From assembly GCA_003223645.1 (NCBI GenBank), contig QHVT01000024.1, positions 25,706-89,705 of the forward strand: DNA of 64,000 nucleotides, given 5' to 3'. Made by a program: the position numbers and the translations under genes. Origin of the DNA: Acidobacteriota bacterium (GTDB taxonomy: Bacteria > Acidobacteriota > Thermoanaerobaculia > Gp7-AA8). The notes under the pieces are model-generated. The model ran no database searches. It was not told the DNA's origin and was given only the letters and a program-made list of their open reading frames with translations. The first letter of the stretch is position 1, and the number at the start of each line of letters is the position of its first letter. Shown here in pieces: positions 34,844 to 44,430 of the stretch.

Positions 34844-35349
34844 AGAAGTTCGTCCTGGTCTCCATCGCACTCCTCGTCCTCGGCGCGTGCGCATCGACGA
34901 TGCGTCCGACCGCCACCGCCACGCTCGGATCGACGAGCGGCTCGACCGCCACCGGCACCGTCACCTTCACCGAGATGGCCGACGGCTCCGTGCAGGCGGT
35001 GATCCATCTCACCGGAGTTCCGCCCGGCATTCACGGATTTCATCTCCATGACAAAGGCGACTGCGGCGACAACGGCAACGCCGCCGGCGGACACTTCAAC
35101 CCGACCGGCGCGCCACACGGAGCGCCGAGCGCCGCGTCGCATCACGCCGGCGACTTCGGCAACGTCGAAGCCGGTGCGGACGGTATGGTGAACGAGACGC
35201 GCACGCTGCATGGCGTCACCGTCACCGCCGGCGCGAACTCCGTCGTCGGCCACGCCGTCATCCTCCACGCGAATCCCGACGACCTCACCACGCAGCCGAG
35301 CGGCAACGCCGGCCCGCGCATCGCGTGCGGGCTGGTTCAGATGAAATGA
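34840..35349 (+). CDS. sodC: Cu/Zn superoxide dismutase, lipoprotein form
   Basis: 169 aa, GTG start overlapping the previous TGA, with GGAGGG just upstream. Lipobox LVLGAC puts the acylated Cys at about residue 15. Metal ligands all visible: HGFHLHDKGDC (Cu), GGHFNPTGAPHG, HHAGDFGN (Zn Asp) and GHAVILHANPDD; the terminal GPRIACGLV keeps the second Cys of the structural disulfide. Detoxifies superoxide in the periplasm. Its coupling with a flavin oxidoreductase and a YdjY-type protein suggests an envelope redox-defence operon. Confidence 0.95.
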   Translation: MKKFVLVSIALLVLGACASTMRPTATATLGSTSGSTATGTVTFTEMADGSVQAVIHLTGVPPGIHGFHLHDKGDCGDNGNAAGGHFNPTGAPHGAPSAASHHAGDFGNVEAGADGMVNETRTLHGVTVTAGANSVVGHAVILHANPDDLTTQPSGNAGPRIACGLVQMK

Positions 35350-35362
35350 TGGTGCAAATGAA

Positions 35363-35824
35363 ATGAGACGCGCCGTCGCCGCGCTGCTCGTTCTCGCGTT
35401 CGCCGCGTGCCACAGCGCCCGGACCGGAGTCACGTCCGTTCCGGGCCAGGGCGCCGTCGCGATTGACGTCGCGCCGAACCCGATCATCGCGAAACACATC
35501 AGCGGCACGCTGTGGGAGTTCGCCTGCGACGTGACGCTGCGCGAGACCGGCGGCCGCCCGATCAACGTGCAGAACGTCAGCGCGACGGTGTTCGCCGGCG
35601 CGCTGCAAGTCGGCCAGGAGTCGTGGGACGCCAATCGCATTCGCGCGATGGGCTACTCCACGACCATCCCCGCGCACGGCGAACTGCACTACCACTTCGC
35701 ACCGCGACGCGACGTTCCGGACGAGCGCTACATCGATGTGTTGAAAGCGGAGCTGCGCGTCGATGCGACCGACGACACGGAAGCGGCGACGAGCGCGTCA
35801 ACGGTGGTGACGGTGCGGCATTGA
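35363..35824 (+). CDS. Putative lipoprotein of unknown function
   Basis: 153 aa. Signal peptide with lipobox (MRRAVAALLVLAFAACHSAR). Beta-rich body (LWEFACDVTLRETGGRPINV, ELHYHFAPRRDVPDERYIDV) that may form one Ig-like fold. No named family. Lies 13 bp after sodC and is probably the last gene of that operon. Confidence 0.65.
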   Translation: MRRAVAALLVLAFAACHSARTGVTSVPGQGAVAIDVAPNPIIAKHISGTLWEFACDVTLRETGGRPINVQNVSATVFAGALQVGQESWDANRIRAMGYSTTIPAHGELHYHFAPRRDVPDERYIDVLKAELRVDATDDTEAATSASTVVTVRH

Positions 35825-35851
35825 CTAATGGTCCGGCGCTAAAATAGCCCG

Positions 35852-36091
35852 ATGAACCTGGCGCAGGATGTCGTTCACAGCGACCCCGAAATCATGAGCG
35901 GCACGCCCGTCTTCGTCGGCACTCGTGTTCCGGTTTATAACCTCTTCGACTATCTCGAGGCAGGCGATTCACTCGACAAGTTTCTGGCTTCGTTTCCGTC
36001 GGTGACTCGAGAGCAGGCAATCGCGGCACTGGAGTTTGCGAAGGAGGCTGTGACCGAAGGAGAGGCTGAAGGGCCACGTCCTAGCGTTTAG
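35852..36091 (+). CDS. DUF433 domain protein (orphan antitoxin-like)
   Basis: 79 aa. Typical DUF433: DPEIMSGTPVFVGTRVPVYN, LFDYLEAGDSLDKFLASFPS, VTREQAIAALEFA. The fold contains a winged-helix part and is often the antitoxin of a DUF5615 PIN-like toxin. No such toxin follows; the next gene is on the other strand and their 3' ends overlap by 4 bp. Confidence 0.9.
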   Translation: MNLAQDVVHSDPEIMSGTPVFVGTRVPVYNLFDYLEAGDSLDKFLASFPSVTREQAIAALEFAKEAVTEGEAEGPRPSV

Positions 36092-37464
36092 AGCCCATCC
36101 TCCGCGATCAAATACGCCAGCGCCGCTAATGCCGCCGTGTTCTGCGCCAGCGCTTTCGGATCGATTTTGTCCAGCGTATCCGCGGGCGTGTGGTGGAAGT
36201 CGAAATAATGGCGCGGGTCGGGGACGAGGCCGAAGCCGGGGACGCCGGCGTCGGTCAGCGGCGAGGTGTCGGCGCCGGTGTGTTTGGAGCTCGTGAATAC
36301 GATTGGTGCAATGCGACTCAATACGCGCGCGCGGATTTGCATGCGACTGAGCGCTGCGCCTTCGAGCGTCGTAATGAAGCCGACAGGCGGTGCGGCGCCG
36401 GCATCGGTCTCAATGGCTGCAATGTGCTTGTGCACTTCTTCGCGCGCGGCCGCGGTGTCGAAGTATTTGTGGCCGCCGCGCAGTCCGTTTTCTTCGTTCA
36501 TGAAGAGGACGCCGCGGATGGTGCGTTTCGGCTGGATGCCGAGCTCCTTCAATACGCGCAGCGTTTCCATGACCATCACCGCGCCGGCGCCGTCGTCGAT
36601 TGCGCCGGTGCCGAGGTCCCAGGAATCGAGGTGGCCGCCGATCAGGACGACTTCGTCGGGATGCTCACTGCCGCGGATCTCCGCGATCACGTTTGCGGAC
36701 TCGACGTCGGGCAGCGTCTTCGGCGTCAGCACGAGATGCAGGCGGACGCGTTCTCCTTTGGCGAGAAGACGATGCACGAGGTCGGCGTCCTCGGTGGTCA
36801 TGGCCGCGGCAGGGATTTTCGGCTGCTTCTCGTCGTAGCGCATCGCGCCGGTGTGCGGCGTGCGCAGCGACGCCGAGGCGACAGAGCGAATGACAGAAGC
36901 CACGGCTCCGTATTCGGCGGCGTGCGACGCACCGGTCGAGCGGAACTCCACCGCTTCGCTGTACGCCGCAAACGCCTGCCCCGATTCGACCATCTGCATG
37001 TCCATCGCCCTGTTGTAGAAAACGATTTTCCCGGCGATTTTTGCGCGTCCGAGTTTCGCCAGCTCGTCGTAAGACGCAACTTCGATGACATCAGCGGTAA
37101 TGCCGTTCGCGGGAGTCGCGATGCTGCCGCCGAGGGCGGTGAGCACGATTTTCTGGTCATTGTGCGAGACGAGGCTGCCGTGCTCGACGCCGCGCACCCA
37201 GTGCGGCACCATCACGGCCTGGTTCTGCGCATTGAGGCCCCAGTCGCGCAACGTCTTCGTCGTCCACGTCACCGCAAGGCCGGCATTTTTCGATCCCGAC
37301 AGGCGCGGACCGATATTGTCGGTCAGATGCGAAAGCGTCTCGTAAGCACGCGAGTTCGCCAGCTCATAATCGATGATGCGGTCGGCGTTCGACTGGGCAA
37401 AGGCGCTGCCGCTGCACAATACAGCAGCGGCGATTGCAGCGAAGCGCTTATAGCTCCGTATCAA
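36088..37464 (-). CDS. Secreted M28-family zinc peptidase
   Basis: 458 aa if started at TTG 37464; an ATG at 37500 adds 12 residues and overlaps the aldehyde dehydrogenase more deeply. Signal peptide [16 protein letters not shown]...AFAQ. A PA domain is inserted (about 115-235). Zinc and catalytic residues: [20 protein letters not shown] (His, Asp), [11 protein letters not shown] (catalytic Glu, Glu ligand), AIETDAGA (Asp) and [13 protein letters not shown] (His). Aminopeptidase or carboxypeptidase acting in the periplasm. Overlaps the upstream aldehyde dehydrogenase gene, so the two are likely co-expressed. Confidence 0.88.
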   Translation of the reverse strand: MIRSYKRFAAIAAAVLCSGSAFAQSNADRIIDYELANSRAYETLSHLTDNIGPRLSGSKNAGLAVTWTTKTLRDWGLNAQNQAVMVPHWVRGVEHGSLVSHNDQKIVLTALGGSIATPANGITADVIEVASYDELAKLGRAKIAGKIVFYNRAMDMQMVESGQAFAAYSEAVEFRSTGASHAAEYGAVASVIRSVASASLRTPHTGAMRYDEKQPKIPAAAMTTEDADLVHRLLAKGERVRLHLVLTPKTLPDVESANVIAEIRGSEHPDEVVLIGGHLDSWDLGTGAIDDGAGAVMVMETLRVLKELGIQPKRTIRGVLFMNEENGLRGGHKYFDTAAAREEVHKHIAAIETDAGAAPPVGFITTLEGAALSRMQIRARVLSRIAPIVFTSSKHTGADTSPLTDAGVPGFGLVPDPRHYFDFHHTPADTLDKIDPKALAQNTAALAALAYLIAEDGL

Positions 37465-38986
37465 TTTGCGCCCTCTGCAGATTGCCCGAGTAGTCGACAT
37501 AAATCGACTTCCACTCCGAGAACACGTCGATGCCCGCCACGCCGGCCTCGCGATGGCCATTGCCGGTTTCCTTGGTGCCGCCGAACGGCAAATGCACTTC
37601 GGCGCCGATCGTCGGCGCGTTCACATAGAAAATGCCGGTGTACATATCGCGCATGGCCGTAAAGGCTTTATTGATGTTCTGCGTATAAATCGACGACGAC
37701 AGACCATACTTGACGCTGTTGCCGATCTCGATCGCCTCTTCCAGTGAATCGCAACGCATGACCGCGGTGACCGGTCCGAAAATCTCTTCCTGTGCAACGC
37801 GCATGGTCGGCTTCACATCGGCGAACACCGTCGGCTCATGGAAGAAGCCTTTCGCATAATCGCCGTCGCGTAATGCGTGCCCGCCGGCCACGAGCCTGGC
37901 ACCTTCGTCGCTGCCGATCTTCACGTACGACTCGACGGTCTTCAATTGACCCGCCGAGACGTTCGGTCCCATGTCGACGTTCGGATCGAGACCGTTTCCG
38001 ACGCGCAATTTCTTTGCGCGCGCCGCGAGCTTCTCGACGAATTCATCATAGATCTTATTGTGCGCGACCACGCGCGAGGCCGCAGTACAACGCTGGCCGC
38101 TCGTGCCGAACGCGCCCCACAATGCGCCATCGACCGCGAGATCGACGTCGGCATCGTCCATCACCATGATGATGTTCTTGCCGCCCATTTCGAGATGAAC
38201 GTGCTTGAACGTCGGCGCGCAGGCGACATTGATGTCGCGGCCTACGTCGGTCGATCCCGTAAAAGAAATTACGCGCACTTTGGAGTTGTTGAGCATTGGC
38301 TCGCCGACTTCGCGTCCGCCGCCGGTCACGACGTTCCACACGCCTTTCGGCAATCCCGCTTCTTCCAATGCCTCGGCGAGCATGATTACGGACAATGGAG
38401 TAAGCGACGCGGGCTTGATGACCACTGTATTGCCGCAAATGAGAGCGGCCATGCCCTTCCACGCCGGAATGGCGATCGGGAAATTCCACGGTGTAATGAG
38501 ACCGGCGACGCCCAGAGGCATGCGCACGGCCATATTGAACTTGTTGTGCAATTCGGAGGGAGTCGTCACGCCGAAGAGGCGGCGGCCCTCGCCGGCGGCG
38601 AGGAAGGCCATGTCGATCGCTTCCTGTACATCGCCCTTCGTCTCGTCGAATACCTTCCCCATCTCCCGCGTCATCTCCCGCGCGATCTTGTCTTTGTCGC
38701 GCTTGAGAATGTCGCCGACTTTGAAGAGAAACTCTGCGCGTTTGGGCGCGGGCGTGAGGCGCCACGACTCGTAAGCGCGCGAAGCCGCGTCGACGGCGGC
38801 GTTCAAGTCGTCGGCGTTCGACTCCTGGAACGTTCCGACGAGATCATCCTGATTGGCGGGATTGCGATTCTCGAACGTCTTTCCCGACTTCGACTTCACC
38901 CACTGGCCGTCAATGTAATTCGAGTACTCGCGCGTCTCGCGCAATTGGTATTTCTGCGCGAAGGTGTTGGTTTCGACTGCGGACAT
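37448..38986 (-). CDS. NAD(P)-dependent aldehyde dehydrogenase
   Basis: 512 aa. ATG preceded by GGAGG. Complete family set: [31 protein letters not shown], catalytic Glu in LEMGGKN, catalytic Cys in [21 protein letters not shown], and [14 protein letters not shown] at the end. It oxidises an aldehyde to the acid; substrate not predictable, though the ending (GNGHREAG) is typical of the ALDH7/semialdehyde-type enzymes. Cytosolic. First gene of a pair with the M28 peptidase. Confidence 0.93.
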   Translation of the reverse strand: MSAVETNTFAQKYQLRETREYSNYIDGQWVKSKSGKTFENRNPANQDDLVGTFQESNADDLNAAVDAASRAYESWRLTPAPKRAEFLFKVGDILKRDKDKIAREMTREMGKVFDETKGDVQEAIDMAFLAAGEGRRLFGVTTPSELHNKFNMAVRMPLGVAGLITPWNFPIAIPAWKGMAALICGNTVVIKPASLTPLSVIMLAEALEEAGLPKGVWNVVTGGGREVGEPMLNNSKVRVISFTGSTDVGRDINVACAPTFKHVHLEMGGKNIIMVMDDADVDLAVDGALWGAFGTSGQRCTAASRVVAHNKIYDEFVEKLAARAKKLRVGNGLDPNVDMGPNVSAGQLKTVESYVKIGSDEGARLVAGGHALRDGDYAKGFFHEPTVFADVKPTMRVAQEEIFGPVTAVMRCDSLEEAIEIGNSVKYGLSSSIYTQNINKAFTAMRDMYTGIFYVNAPTIGAEVHLPFGGTKETGNGHREAGVAGIDVFSEWKSIYVDYSGNLQRAQIDTEL

Positions 38987-39003
38987 TGTTGCCTCCGGAA
39001 GAT

Positions 39004-39429
39004 CTATTTCGTTTTTGCGGATTGCGCGTCGGCGGTTTCGTGCGGCACTTTCGAGCCCATGTCGACCGAGCCGCGGAATTTCGCGCCTTCGGCCACAATG
39101 ATTTTCGGCGCCTTGATATTGCCGTCGACCGTCGCGCTGGCGACGAGCTCCACGCGGTCATCCGCGGAGACGTCGCCGGTGAGTTTCCCTTCGATCAGGA
39201 CGTTGCGCGCGTGCACAGTGGCCTCGATGCGCGCCTTCGTGCCGACGCGCAGGTCGGCGGTGAGATTCACCTTGCCGCGCACCGTTCCTTCCACCACGAT
39301 CGGTTCCGAACCGGTGATCGTCCCTTCGACCGTCACGTTCGGACCGATGAACGAGCCGCCCGGCTGCACGGGCGCGTCGTTGCGCACGGCCGGTTTGGGC
39401 GGCGCGACATCCTTGGAGAAGAGAGCCAT
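39004..39429 (-). CDS. Bactofilin family protein
   Basis: 141 aa from the ATG at 39429. Pro-rich unstructured N-terminus (about 1-28), then the bactofilin beta-helix (about 29-120): [60 protein letters not shown]. Bactofilins self-assemble into filaments at the membrane and help set cell shape or localise envelope enzymes. Lies 17 bp upstream of the aldehyde dehydrogenase gene. Confidence 0.92.
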   Translation of the reverse strand: MALFSKDVAPPKPAVRNDAPVQPGGSFIGPNVTVEGTITGSEPIVVEGTVRGKVNLTADLRVGTKARIEATVHARNVLIEGKLTGDVSADDRVELVASATVDGNIKAPKIIVAEGAKFRGSVDMGSKVPHETADAQSAKTK

Positions 39430-39590
39430 CGTGTCTGACCTCGCGAAAATCGCGCGGGAGCATAGCACGCAGGTCGCGGATGGCTTCGCCTGCTGTCCCA
39501 CGAATGGGATCAAATCCCTGGATTAACCACGTCAAAACTTTGGATATTCGAGCGACGGCGGAAAGTGCAAAATCGTGATAAGTCAAGCTG

Positions 39591-39616
39591 TGCCAATCAG
39601 TTCAAAAAGATTGGCA
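39591..39616. promoter_or_regulatory. Inverted repeat upstream of the TonB-type receptor
   Basis: TGCCAATC at 39591-39598 and its complement GATTGGCA at 39609-39616, 10-bp spacer. Flanked by two similar AAAATCGTG elements (about 39569 and 39625). Candidate operator for the receptor gene. The rest of 39430-39713 shows nothing else except a GGAGGAGG ribosome site. Confidence 0.4.
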
Positions 39617-39713
39617 TTCACGGTAAAAATCGTGCAAACTGACGCTCCAAATCGGGAGTCATTGCGGCGGAGCCCTTACCGCCGCACGGGTTTAAACAAC
39701 AGGAGGAGGATTC

Positions 39714-42590
39714 ATGAGAACGTTGTTCCGTCTTTGCAGCCTCGCGCTTGCACTGTCGGTCCTGCTCGCTCCAGCAGGATTCGCACAGACCAATATCAAC
39801 AATGGAGCTTTGCAGGGAACGGTGACCGACACGAGCGGCGCCGCGCTTCCTGGCGTGACGGTTTCGGTGACGTCACCGGTCCTGATCGGCACGCGCACGG
39901 CGGTCACGGAGGCGAACGGGGAGTACCTCATTCCCTTGCTGCCTCCGGGCATCTATCACGCCGATTACTCGCTTTCCGGCGTGAAGTCGCAGGTGCGTGA
40001 AGGCATTCGCATCAACGCCACGCAGACCACGCGCATCGACGTGCAGATGTCGCTGGCGGTCTCCGAGACCGTGACGGTCACGGCGAGCCAGATCGTCGTC
40101 GACCCGACGCAGACGCAGCAGACGACCAACCTCAAGGAAGATCGCCTGAAATACTCGTCGGTCGGTTCCGCGAACCGCAGCTATCAGAATGCGCTGCAGT
40201 CGGTTCCGGAAGCAGTCGGCACCGGCAACGTCAACCTGGCCGGCAACAACATCAACTCGAACACCTTCATGATCGACGGCATCAACGCGCTGACCGACCC
40301 GGTCACGCACACGTTTGCCTCGAACATGGCGTTCGACGCGATCCAGGAAGTCAACGTCCTGGCCTTCGGTAAAGACGCTGAGTACCGCTCCTCGGGCGGC
40401 ACCGTCAACGTCATCACCAAGTCGGGCGGCAACAACTTCTCCGGCAGCCTCGACTATCGCTATTTCGATCCCGACTTTTTCACCTCCACCGGCAAGACCT
40501 ACGTCGCGGCGCCGACGTTCTTCGGCGGCCCGGTCACCGCAGCACCGGCTCTCCGCTTCAACAAGGCCGCAATTACCGACAAGTCGAAGCAGCCGCAGGC
40601 CACCCTGGGCGGCCCGATCATGAAGGACAAGATGTGGTTCTTCGCGAGCGCGCACAATCCGTTCACGAGCCGCGTTGCCGCGAACACGCTCGGTGTGCAG
40701 CCGGGTCCGCGCGACTTCAAAGGCTGGAACACGCTCGCCAAGGTGACGTTCACCCCGTGGTCGAACCACACCTTCGCCGCGCGCCATACCAACAGCTACG
40801 CCAGGATCGCCAACATCACCCAGCTCGCGACGACCGGAGTCGAGGCCGACGGATTTCAGTCGCAGCACAATAAGAACATGAGCTTGAACTACGACGGCGT
40901 GCTCAGCTCGCGCTGGCTCGTCAGCGGCGCGATCTCCCACACGCCGGCCTCGCTCGCGGTTGAACCGATGTCGGGCAACTTCGAATTGATCCGGTTTACG
41001 GATCTCGACACCACCATCAATCGCGGCAACTACAACAACGTCCAGGGCCGCAAGAGCCATCGCGACGAGCTCCTGCTCTCGACCACGTATTACCTCGAGA
41101 GATTCGGCAGCCACGCCCTCAAGGCTGGTATCGCATTCGACAAGAGCGGCTTCAACAGCTTCAACTACACGACCGGCGATCCGAACACGCTGGCCGGCAT
41201 GCCGGCGAACATCTGCGCGACGCTCTCGGGCAACGCGAGCGTCAAGTGCGGCGTGACCTACACCGTTCGCGGCGGCGTTCCCGTCAGCGCGACGGTGAGC
41301 GTTCGCAACCCGGCCCTCGGCGCCGACGCGAAGCAGCAGGCGTTCTACGTTCAGGACCAGTGGAATCCGATTTCCCAGCTCACGGTCCGCGCCGGTCTTC
41401 GTTACGACCACGTCGATTGGGAGTCGTCCAAGCCCGTTCCTGCGTTCGAGCTGCTCCAGCCCCGCGTCGGTCTCGCCTATGACCTCTTCAACAACGGCGG
41501 CTCCGTCATCCACGCGTTCGGCGGCAAGATCGTCGACGAGAACCAGCTGACGCTGCCGAACAACCTGAACGTCAGATACAGCGGAAGCGGCCTGTTCACC
41601 TTCTGCGCGACCGCGACGACACTGTCGGGCAACCGTTGCGCCGGCAAGGTCGGCACGTTCGTGAACACGTCCAACACCATCTCGCCCGGCGGCTTGGAGG
41701 TCGACCCGAATCTCCACGCGCCGTTCAGCAACGAGTACAGCATCGGCTTCACGCAGCGCATCTTCCGCAACACCAGCGTGGACCTCACCGCCGAGAAGCG
41801 TACGGGCCACAACCTCTTCGGGATATTCTTCGGCGATGTCGGCCCTGATTACTCGAATCCAGACTTCAGCCACGTGCTCCCGGCCGAAACCTTCACCGCC
41901 TGCCCGGGTGGCCGGTGCGGCGTTTTTCAGTCGAAGTATCAGGCGCTCATCGCCAAGGTCGACACCAAGCCGTCGCGCAACTCCGACATCAGCGTCTCCT
42001 GGACGCACGGCAAGTCGCAGGGCTCCACCGCCAACGACAACGGGGCCGGCCAGAACGTGTCCGGCGCGTTTGAGGTATACCCGACCACTTCCATCAATTA
42101 CTACGGCTACACACCGGACGACGCCAAGGACCGCATCAAAGTCAACGGCTACTATCGCCTGCCGTGGGACTTCACCGTCGGTGGATCGTACAACTGGGAC
42201 AGCGGCACGGCCTTCACGGTTACGAAGACCAACGCCTTCGGCCTCGGTACGGAGTTCCTCGAGCCGCGCGGCTCGCGCCGGTTCCCGCACTTCTCACAGC
42301 TCGACCTGCAGCTCCAGAAGGACTTCCAGATCGGACCGGTCAAGGCCGGCATCATCGGCAGCGTCATCAACGTGCTCAACAAAGAGCTCGGTCTGACGAT
42401 CAACGGCAACGCCGGCTCGCGCGCTTGCTCGACCGCCAACGGTACGACGTGCGACCCATTGAATGGCACCAAACTCTTGATCGATCCGAACCAGCAGAGC
42501 GGCCCCAATCGTCTGTCGCCGACGTTCCTCCGCTACACCTCGTTCCAGCGCCCGCGCCGTTACGAAGTGGGAGTGCGTTTCGAGTTCTAG
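39714..42590 (+). CDS. TonB-dependent receptor with N-terminal carboxypeptidase-regulatory domain
   Basis: 958 aa. Strong ribosome site (AGGAGGAGG). Signal peptide about 1-25 (ends AGFAQ). Residues about 33-120 are a CarboxypepD_reg Ig-like domain (LQGTVTDTSGAALPGVTVSV, TEANGEYLIPLLPPGIY). A plug-like region follows (NSNTFMIDGINALTDPVTH, AEYRSSGGTVNVITKSGGNN), then a long beta-barrel ending in ...RRYEVGVRFEF with C-terminal Phe. This architecture is greatly expanded in Acidobacteriota; substrate unknown, often oligosaccharides or peptides. A terminator follows directly. Confidence 0.9.
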   Translation: MRTLFRLCSLALALSVLLAPAGFAQTNINNGALQGTVTDTSGAALPGVTVSVTSPVLIGTRTAVTEANGEYLIPLLPPGIYHADYSLSGVKSQVREGIRINATQTTRIDVQMSLAVSETVTVTASQIVVDPTQTQQTTNLKEDRLKYSSVGSANRSYQNALQSVPEAVGTGNVNLAGNNINSNTFMIDGINALTDPVTHTFASNMAFDAIQEVNVLAFGKDAEYRSSGGTVNVITKSGGNNFSGSLDYRYFDPDFFTSTGKTYVAAPTFFGGPVTAAPALRFNKAAITDKSKQPQATLGGPIMKDKMWFFASAHNPFTSRVAANTLGVQPGPRDFKGWNTLAKVTFTPWSNHTFAARHTNSYARIANITQLATTGVEADGFQSQHNKNMSLNYDGVLSSRWLVSGAISHTPASLAVEPMSGNFELIRFTDLDTTINRGNYNNVQGRKSHRDELLLSTTYYLERFGSHALKAGIAFDKSGFNSFNYTTGDPNTLAGMPANICATLSGNASVKCGVTYTVRGGVPVSATVSVRNPALGADAKQQAFYVQDQWNPISQLTVRAGLRYDHVDWESSKPVPAFELLQPRVGLAYDLFNNGGSVIHAFGGKIVDENQLTLPNNLNVRYSGSGLFTFCATATTLSGNRCAGKVGTFVNTSNTISPGGLEVDPNLHAPFSNEYSIGFTQRIFRNTSVDLTAEKRTGHNLFGIFFGDVGPDYSNPDFSHVLPAETFTACPGGRCGVFQSKYQALIAKVDTKPSRNSDISVSWTHGKSQGSTANDNGAGQNVSGAFEVYPTTSINYYGYTPDDAKDRIKVNGYYRLPWDFTVGGSYNWDSGTAFTVTKTNAFGLGTEFLEPRGSRRFPHFSQLDLQLQKDFQIGPVKAGIIGSVINVLNKELGLTINGNAGSRACSTANGTTCDPLNGTKLLIDPNQQSGPNRLSPTFLRYTSFQRPRRYEVGVRFEF

Positions 42591-42616
42591 TTGTTCCTCA
42601 TACCATTACGGGTGAC

Positions 42617-42642
42617 GGGGGCCGGAAGGCCCCCGTTTTTTT
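42617..42642 (+). terminator. Rho-independent terminator
   Basis: GGGGGCC-GGAA-GGCCCCC stem-loop followed by seven T. Lies 27 bp after the receptor stop and 16 bp before the GWxTD gene. Confidence 0.9.
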
Positions 42643-42657
42643 GAGGATCGGAAAACC

Positions 42658-44115
42658 ATGACCAAGACATTGCGCCGTTGCATCACCGCTGTGCTCGTGC
42701 TGTTTCCGCTATGCGCGCTCGCGCAGACCTACGACTTCCACGCCTGGATCAATTCTCCCGAGGCATACTTCACCACCAACGCCGAACGGGACGAGTGGAA
42801 GAAGTCCGTAATCACGCAGACTGACGCCGACCGCTTCATCGCCGAGTATTGGTCGAAGCACGGCGAGCAGTTCAAAAAAGACCTGCACGCTCGCATCGAG
42901 CGCGCAGACCAGATGTTCTCGCTGGCGGACGTTCCGGGCGCGAAGACACCGAAAGGACGCGTCTGGATCATGCTCGGCAGCCCGAGCCGTGAACAAACCG
43001 ACGAGCGCGGCAGCACAGTAGTCCAGGGATTCGACCCGAGGCCGATCGGACAGAACAACAGCGTCGAGCGTGGCGCGATCCAGACGCAGCGCTGGATCTA
43101 CAAGCACGATCGTCTGCCGAAGGAGATCGCCATCCCCGAGCTCGTCGTGAGTTTCCAAACCGACACCGGACGCGGCAATCAAGTCATCGACAACCTCGGC
43201 GTTGTAGAGCCTTTCCTGCGCAAGGTCGCGGAGTATTACGGAAGCCGCGCAGCAACCACGGTCGCGGCAGCCGCTCCCGCGCCGACTGCAACGATGGCCG
43301 TCGCGGCGGTTGTGCCGCAGGCCGAGGATCCGCTTTGGAAAGCGGCGGAAGATCTCGGCGGCGCGTTCTTCGATGCCGACTCGTACATCTCGGCGAAAGA
43401 GAAGCCGTTCTACGCCGTCAACTTCTATCTCCCGCAGGCCGCGAAGGCATTCGCCGACGTGAAGTCGGTGCTGCTCGTCGGCCTCGTCAAAGATGCCAGC
43501 GGAAAACAGGTCGCCGCCGTGCGCGAGCCGGCCCCACTGAAGAATTACGGATCGTCGAGCGACCGCTACATCGATCACTCCTTCCAACTTCCTCCCGGTA
43601 AGTACAGCGGCGCGTTCGCGCTCTTCACGCCGGAAGGAACGACGCTGCTCGCCAATCGGCACGCCGACTTCACGGTCCCCGCGCCGACCGAGACGACCGT
43701 GTCGCAGCTGCTGCCGAGCGCGCAGGTCGAGTCGTTCGAGAAGCAGCTCGAGCTCGATCCGTTCACGTTCGTCGCTACGAAGTACGCCGTCAAGGGCGAT
43801 CATCACTTCAGCGCGAAAGACAAGATCTCGTTCTTCACCGTCGTCTCCAACCCCGCGGGCGATCAGAACCCGCAGCTCACGATGGGCGTGAAGATCCTGC
43901 GCGACGGCAAAGTGCTGCATCGCCTTCCGCCCGAGCCGGCCTCGCTCACGCAGACCGGCCCGCACACGTTCCTCGTCGGTCCGGCGTTCGACCCCGGCAC
44001 GTTCGAGCCCGGCCAGTACTCGATCGAAGTGCAGCTGAAGGACCTCAACGCGCCGAAAGAAGCGGACGGCTCGATCAAGAGCTACAACGCGCGCGCGGAT
44101 TTCAAGGTGGACTGA
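42658..44115 (+). CDS. GWxTD domain-containing secreted protein
   Basis: 485 aa. Signal peptide (ends CALAQT). The N-terminal third (about 20-170) is the GWxTD domain: AYFTTNAERDEWKKSVIT, ADRFIAEYWSKH, GRVWIMLGSPSREQTDERGS, QRWIYKHDRLP. The rest (about 215-485) is beta-rich with paired Ig-like folds (YIDHSFQLPPGKYSGAFALF, LRDGKVLHRLPPEPASLTQT). GWxTD proteins are widespread in Acidobacteriota with unknown function. It follows the receptor gene beyond a terminator, so is partly uncoupled from it. Confidence 0.9.
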   Translation: MTKTLRRCITAVLVLFPLCALAQTYDFHAWINSPEAYFTTNAERDEWKKSVITQTDADRFIAEYWSKHGEQFKKDLHARIERADQMFSLADVPGAKTPKGRVWIMLGSPSREQTDERGSTVVQGFDPRPIGQNNSVERGAIQTQRWIYKHDRLPKEIAIPELVVSFQTDTGRGNQVIDNLGVVEPFLRKVAEYYGSRAATTVAAAAPAPTATMAVAAVVPQAEDPLWKAAEDLGGAFFDADSYISAKEKPFYAVNFYLPQAAKAFADVKSVLLVGLVKDASGKQVAAVREPAPLKNYGSSSDRYIDHSFQLPPGKYSGAFALFTPEGTTLLANRHADFTVPAPTETTVSQLLPSAQVESFEKQLELDPFTFVATKYAVKGDHHFSAKDKISFFTVVSNPAGDQNPQLTMGVKILRDGKVLHRLPPEPASLTQTGPHTFLVGPAFDPGTFEPGQYSIEVQLKDLNAPKEADGSIKSYNARADFKVD

Positions 44116-44128
44116 GCACGGGACACAA

Positions 44129-44330
44129 GGCTCATGGGCTCATGGGCTCATGGGCTCATGGGCTCATAGGCTCATGGGCTCATGGGCTCATAGGCTCATG
44201 GGCTCATGGGCTCATGGGCTCATGGGCTCATGGGCTCATGGGCTCATGGGCTCATGGGCTCATAGGCTCATGGGCTCATGGGCTCATGGGCTCTACTGTG
44301 AGCCTATGCGCCTGTGCGCCTATGAGCCCG
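44129..44330. repeat. Repeat F2: twenty 8-bp GGCTCATG units with inverted flank
   Basis: 44129-44288 is a run of 20 copies of GGCTCATG (a few read GGCTCATA), then GTGAGCCTATGCGCC and TATGAGCCC in the opposite sense, so the right flank can pair with the array. Same units as F1 and F3. The rest of the 315-bp gap up to the next gene holds only GC-rich sequence and a GGAG ribosome site. Confidence 0.9.
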
Positions 44331-44430
44331 GGAGTGCCCCCGTTTTCCCCTCCGTCACATCCCCTGGCACATTGCGCGCTAGACTTCGCCGTTCAACGAA
44401 CGCCCATCCGAGTCGTATGGTGGAGTTGGG

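Noticed and set aside
35852..37464. DUF433 with M28 gene as a toxin-antitoxin pair
   Set aside because: Opposite strands and an M28 peptidase is not a toxin partner of this family.
39873..42290. 805-codon minus-strand ORF opposite the TonB receptor
   Set aside because: Low-complexity Arg/Glu/Val composition typical of antisense frames; the receptor has a signal peptide and strong ribosome site.
44129..44292. Could the regular repeats be a CRISPR array
   Set aside because: Units are 8 bp and contiguous with no spacers, and no cas genes are present.
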